In this document: one piece after another, positions 52,187 to 60,889 of the stretch
Layout of the letters: every line of letters begins with the position of its first letter
Numbering within the stretch: the first letter of the stretch is position 1
DNA from: Oscillospiraceae bacterium
GTDB lineage: Bacteria; Bacillota; Clostridia; Oscillospirales; Acutalibacteraceae
Direction of reading: 5' to 3'
NCBI GenBank assembly: GCA_015066345.1
Contig: SVOQ01000010.1
Span: 22,431-86,430, forward strand
Length of the DNA: 64,000 nt
Made by a program: the position numbers and the translations under genes
Notes under the pieces: model-generated
Databases searched by the model: none
Told to the model about the DNA's origin: nothing
The model's input: only the letters and a program-made list of their open reading frames with translations

Positions 52187-53560
52187 ATGGCAAAAAGTAA
52201 AGTTGTTTATATATGCAGGGAGTGTGGGTATGAGTCCGCCAAATGGTACGGTAAATGCCCCTCTTGCGGTGAATGGGACACTTTAAACGAGGAACAGGTA
52301 ATTGATACCCCTGTTTCAAAAACCGCTAAAAACAGGCTTTCGTCCTATTCGGGTTTAGTCCTGCCTTTATCAAAGATTAATTCATCCGGTGAAATCCGTT
52401 ATGATACAGGGGTAGGGGAATTAAACCGAGTTCTTGGCGGTGGTCTTGTTAAAGGCTCACTTGTGCTTTTGTGCGGTGACCCCGGTATCGGTAAATCAAC
52501 AATACTTTTGCAGATTTGCGAAATGCTTTCAAACGGTTTATCCGTGTTATATGTATCGGGTGAGGAATCCGCGTATCAGATTAAAATGAGAGCAAAACGC
52601 CTTGGTGTTACTAACGAAAAACTCGCCATTATGTGCGAAACGGACGCGGAGATTATTTGTGAATACATAAGAACCGAGAAACCGGATATTGTTATGATTG
52701 ACTCAGTGCAGACAATGAATATTTCGTCTGTTTCATCCACCGCGGGTAGTGTTACTCAGGTTCGTGAATGTACTAATTTATTTATGCGTACGGCTAAAAA
52801 TAACGATATTTCGATTATTTTAGTCGGTCACGTTAATAAGGACGGCAATATTGCAGGTCCAAAGGTTTTGGAACATATTGTTGATACTGTTTTATATTTT
52901 GAGGGCGAACGAAACCTCACTTACCGTATTTTAAGAGCCGCCAAAAACAGATTCGGTTCAACTAATGAAATCGGCGTTTTTGAAATGACCGAGAAAGGTC
53001 TTGTGGAGATAGAAAGCCCGTCTTTAGCGATGATTTCGGGTAGACCCTTAAACGTATCAGGTACTTGTGTAACTTGCCTTATAGAGGGTTCAAGACCCAT
53101 TCTTGCTGAAGTTCAGGGTCTTGCAACGGCTTCAGGCTTTGGTAATCCCCGTAGAATGGCAGCGGGATTTGACTATAACCGTATGGCAATGCTCATTGCT
53201 ATTCTTGAAAAACGTGCAGGTTATTTCCTTGGAAATATGGATTGTTACGTTAATATTGTTGGGGGGCTTCGTGTTGATGAACCCGCCTGTGATTTAGCCG
53301 TAGCAATTTCTATTCTTTCGAGTTTTAAAGATGCGGTAATTGACAGCGGTACGATTTGCTTTGGTGAAATCGGTCTTGCGGGTGAAATACGCACTGTTAC
53401 AAACTGCGAACAACGTATTAGAGAATGCGAAAGACTTGGATTTAAACGTTGTATTATTCCAAGACAGAATATTAAGAAACTTAATAAAAATGATTTCAAG
53501 GAAATCGAGGTTATTGGTGTGCGTAATATCCGCGAAGCCTTTGAATGTGCAACCGAATGA
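52187..53560 (+). CDS. radA: DNA repair protein RadA (Sms)
   Basis: 457 residues. N-terminal zinc finger (VYICRECGYESAKWYGKCPSC), RecA-like ATPase with Walker A GDPGIGKSTI and the RadA-specific KNRFGSTNEIG motif, and a C-terminal Lon-protease-like domain (RMAMLIAILEKRAG, VGGLRVDEPACDLA). RadA helps branch migration of recombination intermediates. Its stop overlaps the start of the next gene by 4 bp. In other Firmicutes radA neighbours disA or clpC; that is not so here. Confidence 0.97.
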   Translation: MAKSKVVYICRECGYESAKWYGKCPSCGEWDTLNEEQVIDTPVSKTAKNRLSSYSGLVLPLSKINSSGEIRYDTGVGELNRVLGGGLVKGSLVLLCGDPGIGKSTILLQICEMLSNGLSVLYVSGEESAYQIKMRAKRLGVTNEKLAIMCETDAEIICEYIRTEKPDIVMIDSVQTMNISSVSSTAGSVTQVRECTNLFMRTAKNNDISIILVGHVNKDGNIAGPKVLEHIVDTVLYFEGERNLTYRILRAAKNRFGSTNEIGVFEMTEKGLVEIESPSLAMISGRPLNVSGTCVTCLIEGSRPILAEVQGLATASGFGNPRRMAAGFDYNRMAMLIAILEKRAGYFLGNMDCYVNIVGGLRVDEPACDLAVAISILSSFKDAVIDSGTICFGEIGLAGEIRTVTNCEQRIRECERLGFKRCIIPRQNIKKLNKNDFKEIEVIGVRNIREAFECATE

Positions 53561-54288
53561 TTATGAATACGCCACTTTTACCAAATAACAGAATAAAATC
53601 TTGCATTATCGGTGAGCGTTATTATAATGAAATTAAAGAATTAACGGATTTAGGCATAAATTGTTTTACAATTCCCGAGAATAAATCACTGCATAATGAA
53701 ATATCCTGTCACGCTGATATACTCGCTTTTAACTGGGGTAACGGTAAAATCCTTGCTGAAAAGACAATAGCAGGGGAGTTACAGGAGAAAATTACAGGTT
53801 ATGATGTTATATCTGTTGACGAAATAACTTCACCATATCCCAACGACATAGGTCTTAATGTATTCTTTGACGGAAAAAGGGTTTTCGGTAATTCAAAATA
53901 TATTAAACGGGAATTAATTGATTTTTACTCTGAAAATAATATAGAGATTATTCATACTAATCAAGGATACACAAAATGTTCGATTTGTGCCGTTTCGGAT
54001 AATGCAGTTATTACGGAAGATGATGGACTCGCCTATTTGTTAAAAAATTATCAATATGATGTTTTAAAGATAGAAAAGGGTTTTATCACTCTTACTGACG
54101 AGCATTACGGATTCATCGGCGGTGCCTCGGCTCTGATTTCGGACAAGGAGCTATACATAAGCGGTGATATAGGTAAACACCCGAATTATCGTGAAATCAA
54201 GGCTTTTACGGATAAGTACAATATTTCATTAGTTTATAATAAAAACCGTCCGTTGACTGATTTCGGCGGTATTATTAATATTATTTAA
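53557..54288 (+). CDS. DUF6873-type GME-fold protein
   Basis: 243 residues from ATG 53557, which overlaps the radA stop by 4 bp. The repeated small beta-beta-alpha-like modules with NQGYTKCSICAVSD, GFIGGASALIS and the terminal TDFGGIINII resemble the guanidino-group-modifying enzyme (GME) fold of agmatine and peptidylarginine deiminases. The pieces with Gly and Cys could hold the nucleophile, but the complete His/Cys triad is not obvious. Function unknown; the coupling to radA may be accidental. Confidence in the fold is moderate. Confidence 0.55.
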   Translation: MIMNTPLLPNNRIKSCIIGERYYNEIKELTDLGINCFTIPENKSLHNEISCHADILAFNWGNGKILAEKTIAGELQEKITGYDVISVDEITSPYPNDIGLNVFFDGKRVFGNSKYIKRELIDFYSENNIEIIHTNQGYTKCSICAVSDNAVITEDDGLAYLLKNYQYDVLKIEKGFITLTDEHYGFIGGASALISDKELYISGDIGKHPNYREIKAFTDKYNISLVYNKNRPLTDFGGIINII

Positions 54289-54414
54289 GTGATATTTAAG
54301 TAAAAAACCACTTAATAAGCCAAAAGGCAAAAAATTTCATCCTCTCAGTTTTTTTGAAACATACAAAGTATCATTTTAAAAATTTCTATTCGATGTGGAA
54401 AGGAAAGATTTTTT

Positions 54415-54522
54415 ATGAAAAACCGCGAAGACAACAGAGTTGCTAAAATCGGCTACGCAGTAACAATGATTGTAGTTACAACTGCCATAGTAATTGTAAT
54501 GAAAAAGTATAAAGACAAATAA
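54415..54522 (+). CDS. Small single-pass membrane protein, 35 residues
   Basis: Encoded by ATG 54415 to TAA 54522 with GGAAAGGAAAG ahead. It has a basic start (MKNREDNRVAK), a hydrophobic helix of about 18 residues (YAVTMIVVTTAIVIVM) and a basic end (KKYKDK). Typical of small membrane proteins; may be a toxin- or sporulation-related peptide. Real expression is suggested only by the good ribosome-binding site. Confidence 0.5.
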   Translation: MKNREDNRVAKIGYAVTMIVVTTAIVIVMKKYKDK

Positions 54523-54699
54523 TTATAATTTTAAATATAAAATATTTTTAATTAATAATTAATCTATAAATGATATTGCAAAAAAGCTAATTACAAGGGA
54601 TAACCGCGTTTTAGAGGTGTTTCATCAGTTTCCTGATAAAATCCTTAAAAAGCCCTTATTTGCAAAAAAACACTCTTTTTATCTAAAAATCACTACCCC

Positions 54700-54731
54700 G
54701 ACTTATACAAAATTTTTATTTTGTATAAGTC
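54700..54731. promoter_or_regulatory. Perfect 13-bp inverted repeat before the DUF2726 gene
   Basis: GACTTATACAAAA (54700-54712), 6 bp, TTTTGTATAAGTC (54719-54731). It ends 11 bp before the Shine-Dalgarno site of the next gene. It could be a repressor-binding site or an RNA hairpin with loop TTTTTA. Upstream, 54523-54699 holds no gene. Confidence 0.5.
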
Positions 54732-54757
54732 GCAATATAAAGAAAGGACGATGTAAT

Positions 54758-55462
54758 TTGGAATCTTATACAATTGTTGACGTCTTTTTATCTTTGATAT
54801 GTTGTTCCTCTCCTTTTTTCCTTATTATGGGAGTAGTTGTTGCGATTGTTTTAGCGGTAACTTTAAGTAAAAAGAATAATAAGAAAACTAATTTAAATCA
54901 AAACAGATTTAATCCGCCGTATGTTCCTCGTCCTATGACGAATTATCAACAACCTAACAGATATTATGTTAAACAAATTAATCCGGGTATTTCTGAAGTA
55001 CAGTCTGCGAATATAACACCTAAGCAACAAACTATTAATGTAGAAAATAATGAGCAAGAGAAAAAAGAAGTATTCCCCTACTCTAAAAGAAGAATTTTAT
55101 CGAAACACGAACTTGATTTTTATAAAGAATTGAAACGTGTTGCAGATTCAAAAAATCTTTGTGTTTTATCTAAAATCCGTATGGCTGATTTAGTTAATGT
55201 TAATGGGTATAATTATCGTGACCAGTATGTTTACTTTAATAAAGTGAGCAGAAAACATGTTGATTTTGCTTTAGCTGAACCACTGAATTTAAATATTGTG
55301 TTGTTAATAGAATTGGATGATTCCAGTCACGATTATGAGCAATCTGAGAGAGATAGATTTGTTGAAAACGTATACAGAAAAACGGGTTATAAATTACTTA
55401 GAGTACGAAATGCGGTATCTTTAAATGAAAAAATCACTGCTATTCTTAGTGGAGTCCAATAA
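54758..55462 (+). CDS. Membrane-anchored DUF2726 (nuclease-fold) protein
   Basis: 234 residues from a TTG at 54758 with AAAGGA ahead; the 47 upstream codons overlap the inverted repeat and are not translated. One N-terminal membrane segment (about 5-35) is followed by a basic, Gln/Asn-rich linker (about 40-110) and a DUF2726 domain (about 120-234). The segment HVDFALAEPLNLNIVLLIEL with a following acidic DDSSHD matches the PD-(D/E)XK-like core strand pattern. Relatives are suspected nucleases or DNA-binding proteins. It is divergent in style from its neighbours, with few charged residues outside the domain. Confidence 0.7.
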   Translation: MESYTIVDVFLSLICCSSPFFLIMGVVVAIVLAVTLSKKNNKKTNLNQNRFNPPYVPRPMTNYQQPNRYYVKQINPGISEVQSANITPKQQTINVENNEQEKKEVFPYSKRRILSKHELDFYKELKRVADSKNLCVLSKIRMADLVNVNGYNYRDQYVYFNKVSRKHVDFALAEPLNLNIVLLIELDDSSHDYEQSERDRFVENVYRKTGYKLLRVRNAVSLNEKITAILSGVQ

Positions 55463-55485
55463 TAGTTATTAATAGGTTAAATTTT

Positions 55486-56514
55486 ATGAAAAAAAGTGAA
55501 TTTAATTATATATTCCCTTCCTTTGTGGTGGAGTTTTTGAATTATTATAGTGTTATTAAGAGCAGGTCCGACCTTACTGTTACGGAGTATGCCACTGATT
55601 TGCAGACCTTCTTCCGTTTTCTGAAGGTTATACGCGGTAATGCTTCAAAGGAAACGCCTTTTAATGAAATTCAAATTAAAGATTTGTCTTTACAGGAAAT
55701 TGCGTCCGTTACCTTGAGTGATGCGTATATGTTCCTGGTTTACTGCAAGGATAATCGCGGTAATAACGAACGTACAAGGGCTCGTAAAGCCACTACTCTG
55801 AGAAATTTTTATAAATTTCTGACTGTACAGAAAAAACTCATTGATGATAATCCTTTGCAGGAGCTTGATTCCCCTAAAATCAAAAAGACTTTACCGAAAT
55901 ATCTCACTCTTGATGAGAGTATCGCCCTTTTAAACGCCGTTGACGGTAAATATAAGGAAAGAGATTATTGTATTATTACTTTGTTTCTAAACTGCGGTAT
56001 GCGTCTTTCTGAGCTTGTTTCCTTGAATTTATCGGATATACGAAGTAATAATACTCTCGTTGTTACCGGTAAAGGTAATAAAGAACGCACCGTTTATTTA
56101 AACGATGCGTGTATAGATGCTATTAATGCCTACCTACCCTACCGCCCCGTTGACGGAGTAAAGGACAAGGATGCTTTATTTATAAGCCGTCAAAAGACGA
56201 GAATCAGTCCTAAAACGGTGCAGTTTGTGGTTAAAAATACCCTTGAAAAAGCCGGTCTTTCGGGCAGAGAGCTTTCCACCCATAAATTAAGGCACACGGC
56301 GGCTACACTAATGTATCAACACGGTGATGTTGACGTGTTGGCTATTAAAGAAATTCTGGGTCACGAAAGCCTCAGTACTACCCAGATTTACACCCATATT
56401 ATGGATGAACAACTTAAAAATGCGGCGGCATCCAACCCCTTAAGCGGTATAAAAGCCCCCAAAAGACCCGAAATTGCTATTGAAACACCATCAGGTGAAG
56501 GTGAAGAAGCCTGA
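55486..56514 (+). CDS. XerC/XerD-type tyrosine recombinase
   Basis: 342 residues. The N-terminal SAM-like core-binding domain (about 10-110) is followed by the catalytic domain with Arg in NCGMRLSELV, Lys in VTGKGNKERTV, HKLRHTAA (His and Arg), GHESLSTTQIYTH (His and nucleophile Tyr). Xer proteins resolve chromosome dimers at dif. It is not fused to any accessory gene and lies beside spoIIM, a conserved clostridial neighbourhood, so it is the housekeeping enzyme and not the integrase of the guaA island. Its last 24 bp overlap the end of the convergent spoIIM gene. Confidence 0.92.
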   Translation: MKKSEFNYIFPSFVVEFLNYYSVIKSRSDLTVTEYATDLQTFFRFLKVIRGNASKETPFNEIQIKDLSLQEIASVTLSDAYMFLVYCKDNRGNNERTRARKATTLRNFYKFLTVQKKLIDDNPLQELDSPKIKKTLPKYLTLDESIALLNAVDGKYKERDYCIITLFLNCGMRLSELVSLNLSDIRSNNTLVVTGKGNKERTVYLNDACIDAINAYLPYRPVDGVKDKDALFISRQKTRISPKTVQFVVKNTLEKAGLSGRELSTHKLRHTAATLMYQHGDVDVLAIKEILGHESLSTTQIYTHIMDEQLKNAAASNPLSGIKAPKRPEIAIETPSGEGEEA

Positions 56515-57132
56515 GAACATTTTAAAGCACACGGTTGAAGCGAACGCTCCTAAAAGCAACGGCAGACACATTATGACATACTTTAAAGTGTACTCTTTTA
56601 AAAGTTGATTTCTACCGCTGTCGCAACCGTAGTTGCCGAATAAATAAAAGAAAATATTATTACATATTTTTGTACTTTCACAGCAGCAACAAACTAAGGT
56701 TGCTGCTGTTATTGCGTAACAAGGTATATCCACCAAAAGACAAAAACCAAGTCCTTTCAGACCGAAAGTGATAAAAAATTCACCCGTTACAGCTCCGCAG
56801 CACACACCGAAGCCTATGAGAATTAACCATATAAACGGAAAGCCTACCGCGGATAATGAGCATAGATAATTTAAAAAGAATAACAGTAATAGGCACAAAA
56901 AAACAAAGCAAAAATCAGTAATAAAGCTGTTGTGTTTCTTAGCGTTAACGTGTTTTATCAGTAAATCCGAGAAAAATCGGTTGAAATCATCCCCTGCGTT
57001 TTTTATAAGCAGAACACCAATAATCACACCGCATAAAAACAGAGTAAAATATATAATTAATTTGTAGTCTAAATTTAATTTGAAATTTGGTCGAATGTTT
57101 TTGGTTTTTATAATTACACTTTTTTTAAACAT
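56491..57132 (-). CDS. spoIIM: Stage II sporulation protein M (SpoIIM)
   Basis: 213 residues with four to five hydrophobic segments and the SpoIIM motif region YFTLFLCGVIIGVLLIKN. SpoIIM, with SpoIID and SpoIIP, removes septal peptidoglycan during engulfment. AAGGGG precedes the ATG. Its tail overlaps the xer gene by 24 bp. Cysteines are unusually frequent (a CCCC run near residue 150). The gene follows the TIGR04086 gene by 13 bp. Confidence 0.85.
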   Translation of the reverse strand: MFKKSVIIKTKNIRPNFKLNLDYKLIIYFTLFLCGVIIGVLLIKNAGDDFNRFFSDLLIKHVNAKKHNSFITDFCFVFLCLLLLFFLNYLCSLSAVGFPFIWLILIGFGVCCGAVTGEFFITFGLKGLGFCLLVDIPCYAITAATLVCCCCESTKICNNIFFYLFGNYGCDSGRNQLLKEYTLKYVIMCLPLLLGAFASTVCFKMFSGFFTFT

Positions 57133-57145
57133 AAGTATTCCCCTT

Positions 57146-57538
57146 TTATTTTACTGCTAAATTACCGCCTAAAAATCCCGATACAAGGCACAAAGGAACC
57201 AATAAAAGAAGATTAACTGACATATTAAATTTCATTAGAATAATACTTAAAATAATAATTACGAGCATATACGCAGCGGATGAAATAAGCCCCTTTATAA
57301 ATCCCCTGCCGTTTATTCTTTTAGAAGCACTAAAACCACTCAAAAAAGCACCTAAAGCTACAAAAACATAGACCATATAATAGAAAAAGTTACTTTGTGG
57401 TGATTTTAGTACCATAAAAGCACAAAATAACAGACCGCTTATGAATATAACAAGTCCCTTTATAACAGAGAAAGCATATAAAGTGGGAATATTATAATTT
57501 TTATTAGTTAATTTTTTAGTTTTTATAATTTTAGGCAT
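57146..57538 (-). CDS. TIGR04086-family membrane protein
   Basis: 130 residues from ATG 57538 with CGGAGG ahead (an upstream start at 57553 overlaps it). Four membrane helices (about 18-40, 45-65, 75-98, 103-125) and motif SGFSASKRINGRGF. The family is found next to yajC and sporulation genes in clostridia; no function is known. Its ribosome-binding site lies inside the hairpin that follows yajC. Confidence 0.8.
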   Translation of the reverse strand: MPKIIKTKKLTNKNYNIPTLYAFSVIKGLVIFISGLLFCAFMVLKSPQSNFFYYMVYVFVALGAFLSGFSASKRINGRGFIKGLISSAAYMLVIIILSIILMKFNMSVNLLLLVPLCLVSGFLGGNLAVK

Positions 57539-57545
57539 AAAAATC

Positions 57546-57578
57546 CTCCGCACATCTTTTTGTATAAGATATGCGGAG
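57546..57578 (-). terminator. Hairpin between yajC and the TIGR04086 gene
   Basis: CTCCGCACATCTT (57546-57558) pairs with AAGATATGCGGAG (57566-57578), 13 bp with one mismatch or wobble. On the minus strand it is followed by GATTTTT and then the ATG, so the same bases serve as terminator stem and as Shine-Dalgarno of the next gene. Confidence 0.6.
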
Positions 57579-57597
57579 TAAATTTTAAATATAACGC

Positions 57598-58131
57598 TTA
57601 TTCTTTTGTTTCGTCAACAGTTTCTTTAACTGTCTCGTCAACTGTTTCCTTAGCGGAGTCATCAGCAATGTTTTTAACCTTTTTGCTGAATTTTTTCTTT
57701 CTGCCGTTTACTGCAGTATCAATAGCATCCTGTTCGCCTTTTGCTTTTTTAGCTTCTGCAGCAGCTTTTCTTTCAGCTTCCATACGAGCGTTAGCGGTGT
57801 CGTTAGTCTGGATAGCCCAACGCTGGAAACGCATTTTAACTCTGTCTGCACCTGTTTCGATAACGATACTGTCTTCTTTAACAGTAACAACACGACCCAT
57901 AATACCGCCGATTGTTGTAACTTCGTCACCAATCTGGATAGAATCACGCATTTCCTGCTCTTCTTTTTGTTTTTTCTTCTGAGGACGAATCATAAGGAAG
58001 TACATAGCGACTGCCATTACGACAATCATAATGATACCGCCCCACTGTCCGCCGGTTTTTGTTGTAGCGTCTGCAGCAGCATCACCTGCTCCGCCACCGA
58101 ATAAATTACCAAGTAAAGGAATAAAATTCAT
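57598..58131 (-). CDS. yajC: Preprotein translocase subunit YajC
   Basis: 177 residues. One membrane helix (about 30-50, ending in FLMIRPQKKKQKEEQE) and the YajC core (IGDEVTTIGGIMGRVVTV) that assists the SecDF-YajC complex. The C-terminus is extended by about 70 residues, with a Lys/Ala-rich stretch and a short acidic repeat (KETVDETVKETVDETKE). AGGATTTTTATT follows GGAGG ahead of ATG. Position after tgt and queA is the conserved queA-tgt-yajC order. Confidence 0.93.
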   Translation of the reverse strand: MNFIPLLGNLFGGGAGDAAADATTKTGGQWGGIIMIVVMAVAMYFLMIRPQKKKQKEEQEMRDSIQIGDEVTTIGGIMGRVVTVKEDSIVIETGADRVKMRFQRWAIQTNDTANARMEAERKAAAEAKKAKGEQDAIDTAVNGRKKKFSKKVKNIADDSAKETVDETVKETVDETKE

Positions 58132-58164
58132 AATAAAAATCCTCCAAAAATTTCATACTCGTAC

Positions 58165-58193
58165 ATTATAACTTTAAATTCATAAATATACAA
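58165..58193 (-). promoter_or_regulatory. Promoter of yajC
   Basis: Minus strand: -35 TTGTAT (58188-58193), 17-bp spacer, -10 TATAAT (58165-58170). Confidence 0.65.
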
Positions 58194-58219
58194 GTCTTTT
58201 TTTAAATTTAATGATTTAT

Positions 58220-59350
58220 TTATATTCTCGTATCAAGCAAATCAACATACTTGTTTTTGAAGTCGTTGAATGTGCCGTTGTCAAGCTCGTCGCGTATACG
58301 TTTCATAAGATTATTATAGAAATAAAGGTTATGAGTAACGGCTAAACGCATAGCGAGAATCTCTTTGGCTTTAAAAAGATGATGCATATATGCTCTCGAG
58401 AATTTCTGACAAGTGGGGCAATTACACTGAGTATCAATGGGTGTATCGTCAGTAGCATATTTGGCATTATTGAGGTTAATTATACCGTTCCATGTGAATA
58501 AATGACCGTGACGAGCGTTACGGCTGGGCATTACGCAGTCAAATAAGTCAACACCACGGCTTACACCCTCAATAATATTACCGGGAGTACCAACACCCAT
58601 AAGATAACGGATTTTATCCTTTGGTGCAAATGGCTCAACTGCGGATATAATACGGTACATATCCTCTTTCGGCTCACCTACTGCAAGACCGCCAATGGCG
58701 TAACCGTCAAGGTCAAGGTCGGCAATAATTTTCATATGCTCAACACGTAAATCGTCAAAAGTCGCACCCTGATTTATACCGAAAAGCAACTGATTTTTAT
58801 TGATGGTATTGGGAAGATTATTGAGTCTTTCCATCTCGTTTTTACAACGTATGAGCCAACGTGTAGTTCTTGCAATGGATTCTTTGGCATATTTATATTC
58901 AGCGGGATTTTTAACACATTCGTCAAAAGCCATAGCGATTGTTGAGCCTAAGTTTGACTGAATCTGCATACTTTCCTCGGGACCCATAAAAATCTTCTTG
59001 CCGTCAATATGGGAGTTAAAAGTAACGCCTTCCTCTTTGATTTTGCGAAGCTTCGCTAAAGAAAATACCTGAAATCCGCCACTATCCGTAAGAATAGGAC
59101 CGCTCCAACCTGTAAATTTATGAAGTCCGCCAAGTTCTTTTATAAGTTTGTCACCAGGTCTTACGTGTAAGTGATAGGTATTACAAAGCTGAACCTGACA
59201 GTCAATATCCTTTAAATCATAAGCGGAAAGACCGCCCTTTATAGCACCACAGGTGGCAACATTCTGAAATGCGGGTGTCTGAACAGTACCGTGAACGGTT
59301 GTAAACTCACCGCGACGGGCAGTACCTTCGGTTTTAAGTAATTTGAACAT
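58220..59350 (-). CDS. tgt: tRNA-guanine transglycosylase (queuosine synthesis)
   Basis: 376 residues. Exchanges guanine 34 of GUN tRNAs for preQ1. The base-binding Asp is Asp89 in TDSGGFQVF; the nucleophile region is VDLFDCVMPSRNARHG (Asp268 and Asp271). Zinc ligands CNCPTCQKF followed by a His near the C-terminus are present. All family motifs agree with bacterial Tgt of normal length. It lies downstream of queA, separated by 347 bp of repeat-rich DNA, and upstream of yajC. Confidence 0.97.
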   Translation of the reverse strand: MFKLLKTEGTARRGEFTTVHGTVQTPAFQNVATCGAIKGGLSAYDLKDIDCQVQLCNTYHLHVRPGDKLIKELGGLHKFTGWSGPILTDSGGFQVFSLAKLRKIKEEGVTFNSHIDGKKIFMGPEESMQIQSNLGSTIAMAFDECVKNPAEYKYAKESIARTTRWLIRCKNEMERLNNLPNTINKNQLLFGINQGATFDDLRVEHMKIIADLDLDGYAIGGLAVGEPKEDMYRIISAVEPFAPKDKIRYLMGVGTPGNIIEGVSRGVDLFDCVMPSRNARHGHLFTWNGIINLNNAKYATDDTPIDTQCNCPTCQKFSRAYMHHLFKAKEILAMRLAVTHNLYFYNNLMKRIRDELDNGTFNDFKNKYVDLLDTRI

Positions 59351-59402
59351 AATTTTACCTCGAGAAAAGATTTATGAATGGTTGTGGTTGGGAGTATTTT
59401 TT

Positions 59403-59629
59403 TGCGAAGCCTCGCCTCCCTGCTTTAGGAGGGAGGGGGACCGTCGCCAGACGGTGGAGGGTCCTGTAACTTTATTTATAAACCAAACTAAACTTGACCT
59501 TCCACCACTCCGATCAACTAAATTTTATAAAGTTTTTTATTTTCACGCTTGAAAATGTGTTGATACAACAATTATATTTCAAGGTGGTCCCCCTTCCTCC
59601 CGCAAGCGGCAGGAAGGTTGGCTGTCGCA
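59403..59629. mobile_element. MITE-like element between queA and tgt
   Basis: Ends TGCGAAGCC (59403-59411) and GGCTGTCGCA (59620-59629) are inverted copies with one extra base. Inner parts GGGGGACC (59435-59442) and GGTCCCCC (59586-59593) are also inverted, giving terminal inverted repeats of about 40 bp. Inside are further hairpins: ACCGTC/GACGGT (59440-59455), GGTGGAGGGTC/GACCTTCCACC (59453-59511) and CCTTCCT...AGGAAGG (59592-59617). No coding capacity. No target-site duplication is obvious. It has the look of the small GC-rich intergenic repeats common in Ruminococcaceae. Confidence 0.6.
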
Positions 59630-59650
59630 TTACAACTGCTTATTCTATTA

Positions 59651-59700
59651 ATCGGCTTTGCCCCGATAATTTTGCCTTCTGCATTTTGCATTCTGCATTA
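59651..59700 (-). repeat. ATGCAGA-type dispersed repeat, copy A (after queA)
   Basis: Read on the minus strand, the queA stop codon runs straight into TGCAGAATGCAAAATGCAG, followed by an ATCGGGGC/GCCGAT hairpin. Same family as copies B and C. Confidence 0.6.
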
Positions 59701-60729
59701 AATAATCAACATACAATCCCCGAATGAGAAGAATCTGTATCTTTCATCAACTGCCTCTTTGTATGCTTTAAAAGTCTTATCATAGCCGTAAAATGCACTT
59801 ACGAGCATTATCAATGTGCTTTCGGGAAGATGGAAGTTAGTAAGTAAACCGTCAATACACTTGAATTTATAACCGGGATAGATAAAAATATCCGTGTTTC
59901 GGTCATCCTCGCGTATTTCACCGCAGAAAGTAGCGGCGGATTCGAGAGTACGGCAACTTGTAGTACCGACGGCTATTACTCTACCACCGTTTTTCTTGGT
60001 TTCGTTAATTAAATCGGCGGTTTCTTTGGGTAAATGGTAATGCTCCGAGTGCATATGGTGGTCCTCGATTTTGTCCGCCTTAACGGGTCTGAATGTACCG
60101 AGACCAACGTGCAAGGTAACATAACCGATATTAACGCCTTTTTCCTTTAATTTACCGAGTATTTCATCAGTAAAATGAAGTCCCGCAGTGGGTGCGGCGG
60201 CAGAGCCTAATTCTTTTGAATAAACTGTCTGATAACGTTCTTTATCCTCTAACTCCTCCGTAATATAATGGGGCAAGGGCATCTGACCGATTTTATCAAG
60301 GATGTTAAAAATATTATCGCTTTTGTCATAAGAGAAACGAACAATCCGGTTACCGTTATCAAGTACCTCAATAACTTTTGCTTCAAGAATACCGTTACCG
60401 AAAATGAATTCCGCACCTTCTTTTGCGCGTTTACCCGGTCCTGCGAGAGTTTCCCACAAATCGTTTTCAATCTGATTAAGAAGTAAAAACTCAACATTAG
60501 CACCCGTGTTCTTCTTAGTGCCGTAAATACGGGCGGGTAAAACCCTCGTATTGTTAAGAATAAGGCAATCGCCCTCTTTGAAGTAGTCGAGTATGTCATA
60601 AAAGTGCTTGTGAGATATCTCATCACTGTTTTTTGACAAAACCATCATACGGGAGTGGTCGCGGGGTTCTATGGGATGTTGAGCAATAAGTTCTTCGGGT
60701 AAATGGTAAAAAAAGTCGGATTTGTTCAT
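59698..60729 (-). CDS. queA: S-adenosylmethionine:tRNA ribosyltransferase-isomerase (QueA)
   Basis: 343 residues. Transfers the ribosyl part of SAM to preQ1-tRNA, giving epoxyqueuosine. Family segments: [68 protein letters not shown] and [16 protein letters not shown]. Length is typical. The GGGAGAAT site lies before ATG. queA and tgt usually form one operon; a MITE-like element and a dispersed repeat separate them here, and read-through across both would be needed. Confidence 0.97.
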   Translation of the reverse strand: MNKSDFFYHLPEELIAQHPIEPRDHSRMMVLSKNSDEISHKHFYDILDYFKEGDCLILNNTRVLPARIYGTKKNTGANVEFLLLNQIENDLWETLAGPGKRAKEGAEFIFGNGILEAKVIEVLDNGNRIVRFSYDKSDNIFNILDKIGQMPLPHYITEELEDKERYQTVYSKELGSAAAPTAGLHFTDEILGKLKEKGVNIGYVTLHVGLGTFRPVKADKIEDHHMHSEHYHLPKETADLINETKKNGGRVIAVGTTSCRTLESAATFCGEIREDDRNTDIFIYPGYKFKCIDGLLTNFHLPESTLIMLVSAFYGYDKTFKAYKEAVDERYRFFSFGDCMLII

Positions 60730-60780
60730 AATTCTCCCTTTGTTTCCTTAATGTGTAGTAAAAATTATAAATAATAACGA

Positions 60781-60809
60781 TTGACTATCTTTTAATATAA
60801 TGGTATTAT
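60781..60809 (+). promoter_or_regulatory. Promoter of the asd-dapA-dapB cluster
   Basis: -35 TTGACT (60781-60786), 17-bp spacer, -10 TATTAT (60804-60809). The leader of about 75 nt to the asd ATG is too short for a lysine riboswitch. Confidence 0.6.
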
Positions 60810-60889
60810 TTATAATTGTTAAAAAGCGGATTATATTATAATTCATTTACACCGCAATTACAAGTGTTTTTTATTACGGAGGTACACTT

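Noticed and set aside
55486..56514. The tyrosine recombinase as integrase of the guaA island
   Set aside because: It is 40 kb away, next to spoIIM, and has the housekeeping XerC/D form.
60810..60889. Lysine riboswitch before asd-dapA-dapB
   Set aside because: The leader after the promoter is only about 75 nt and lacks the conserved lysine-aptamer helices.
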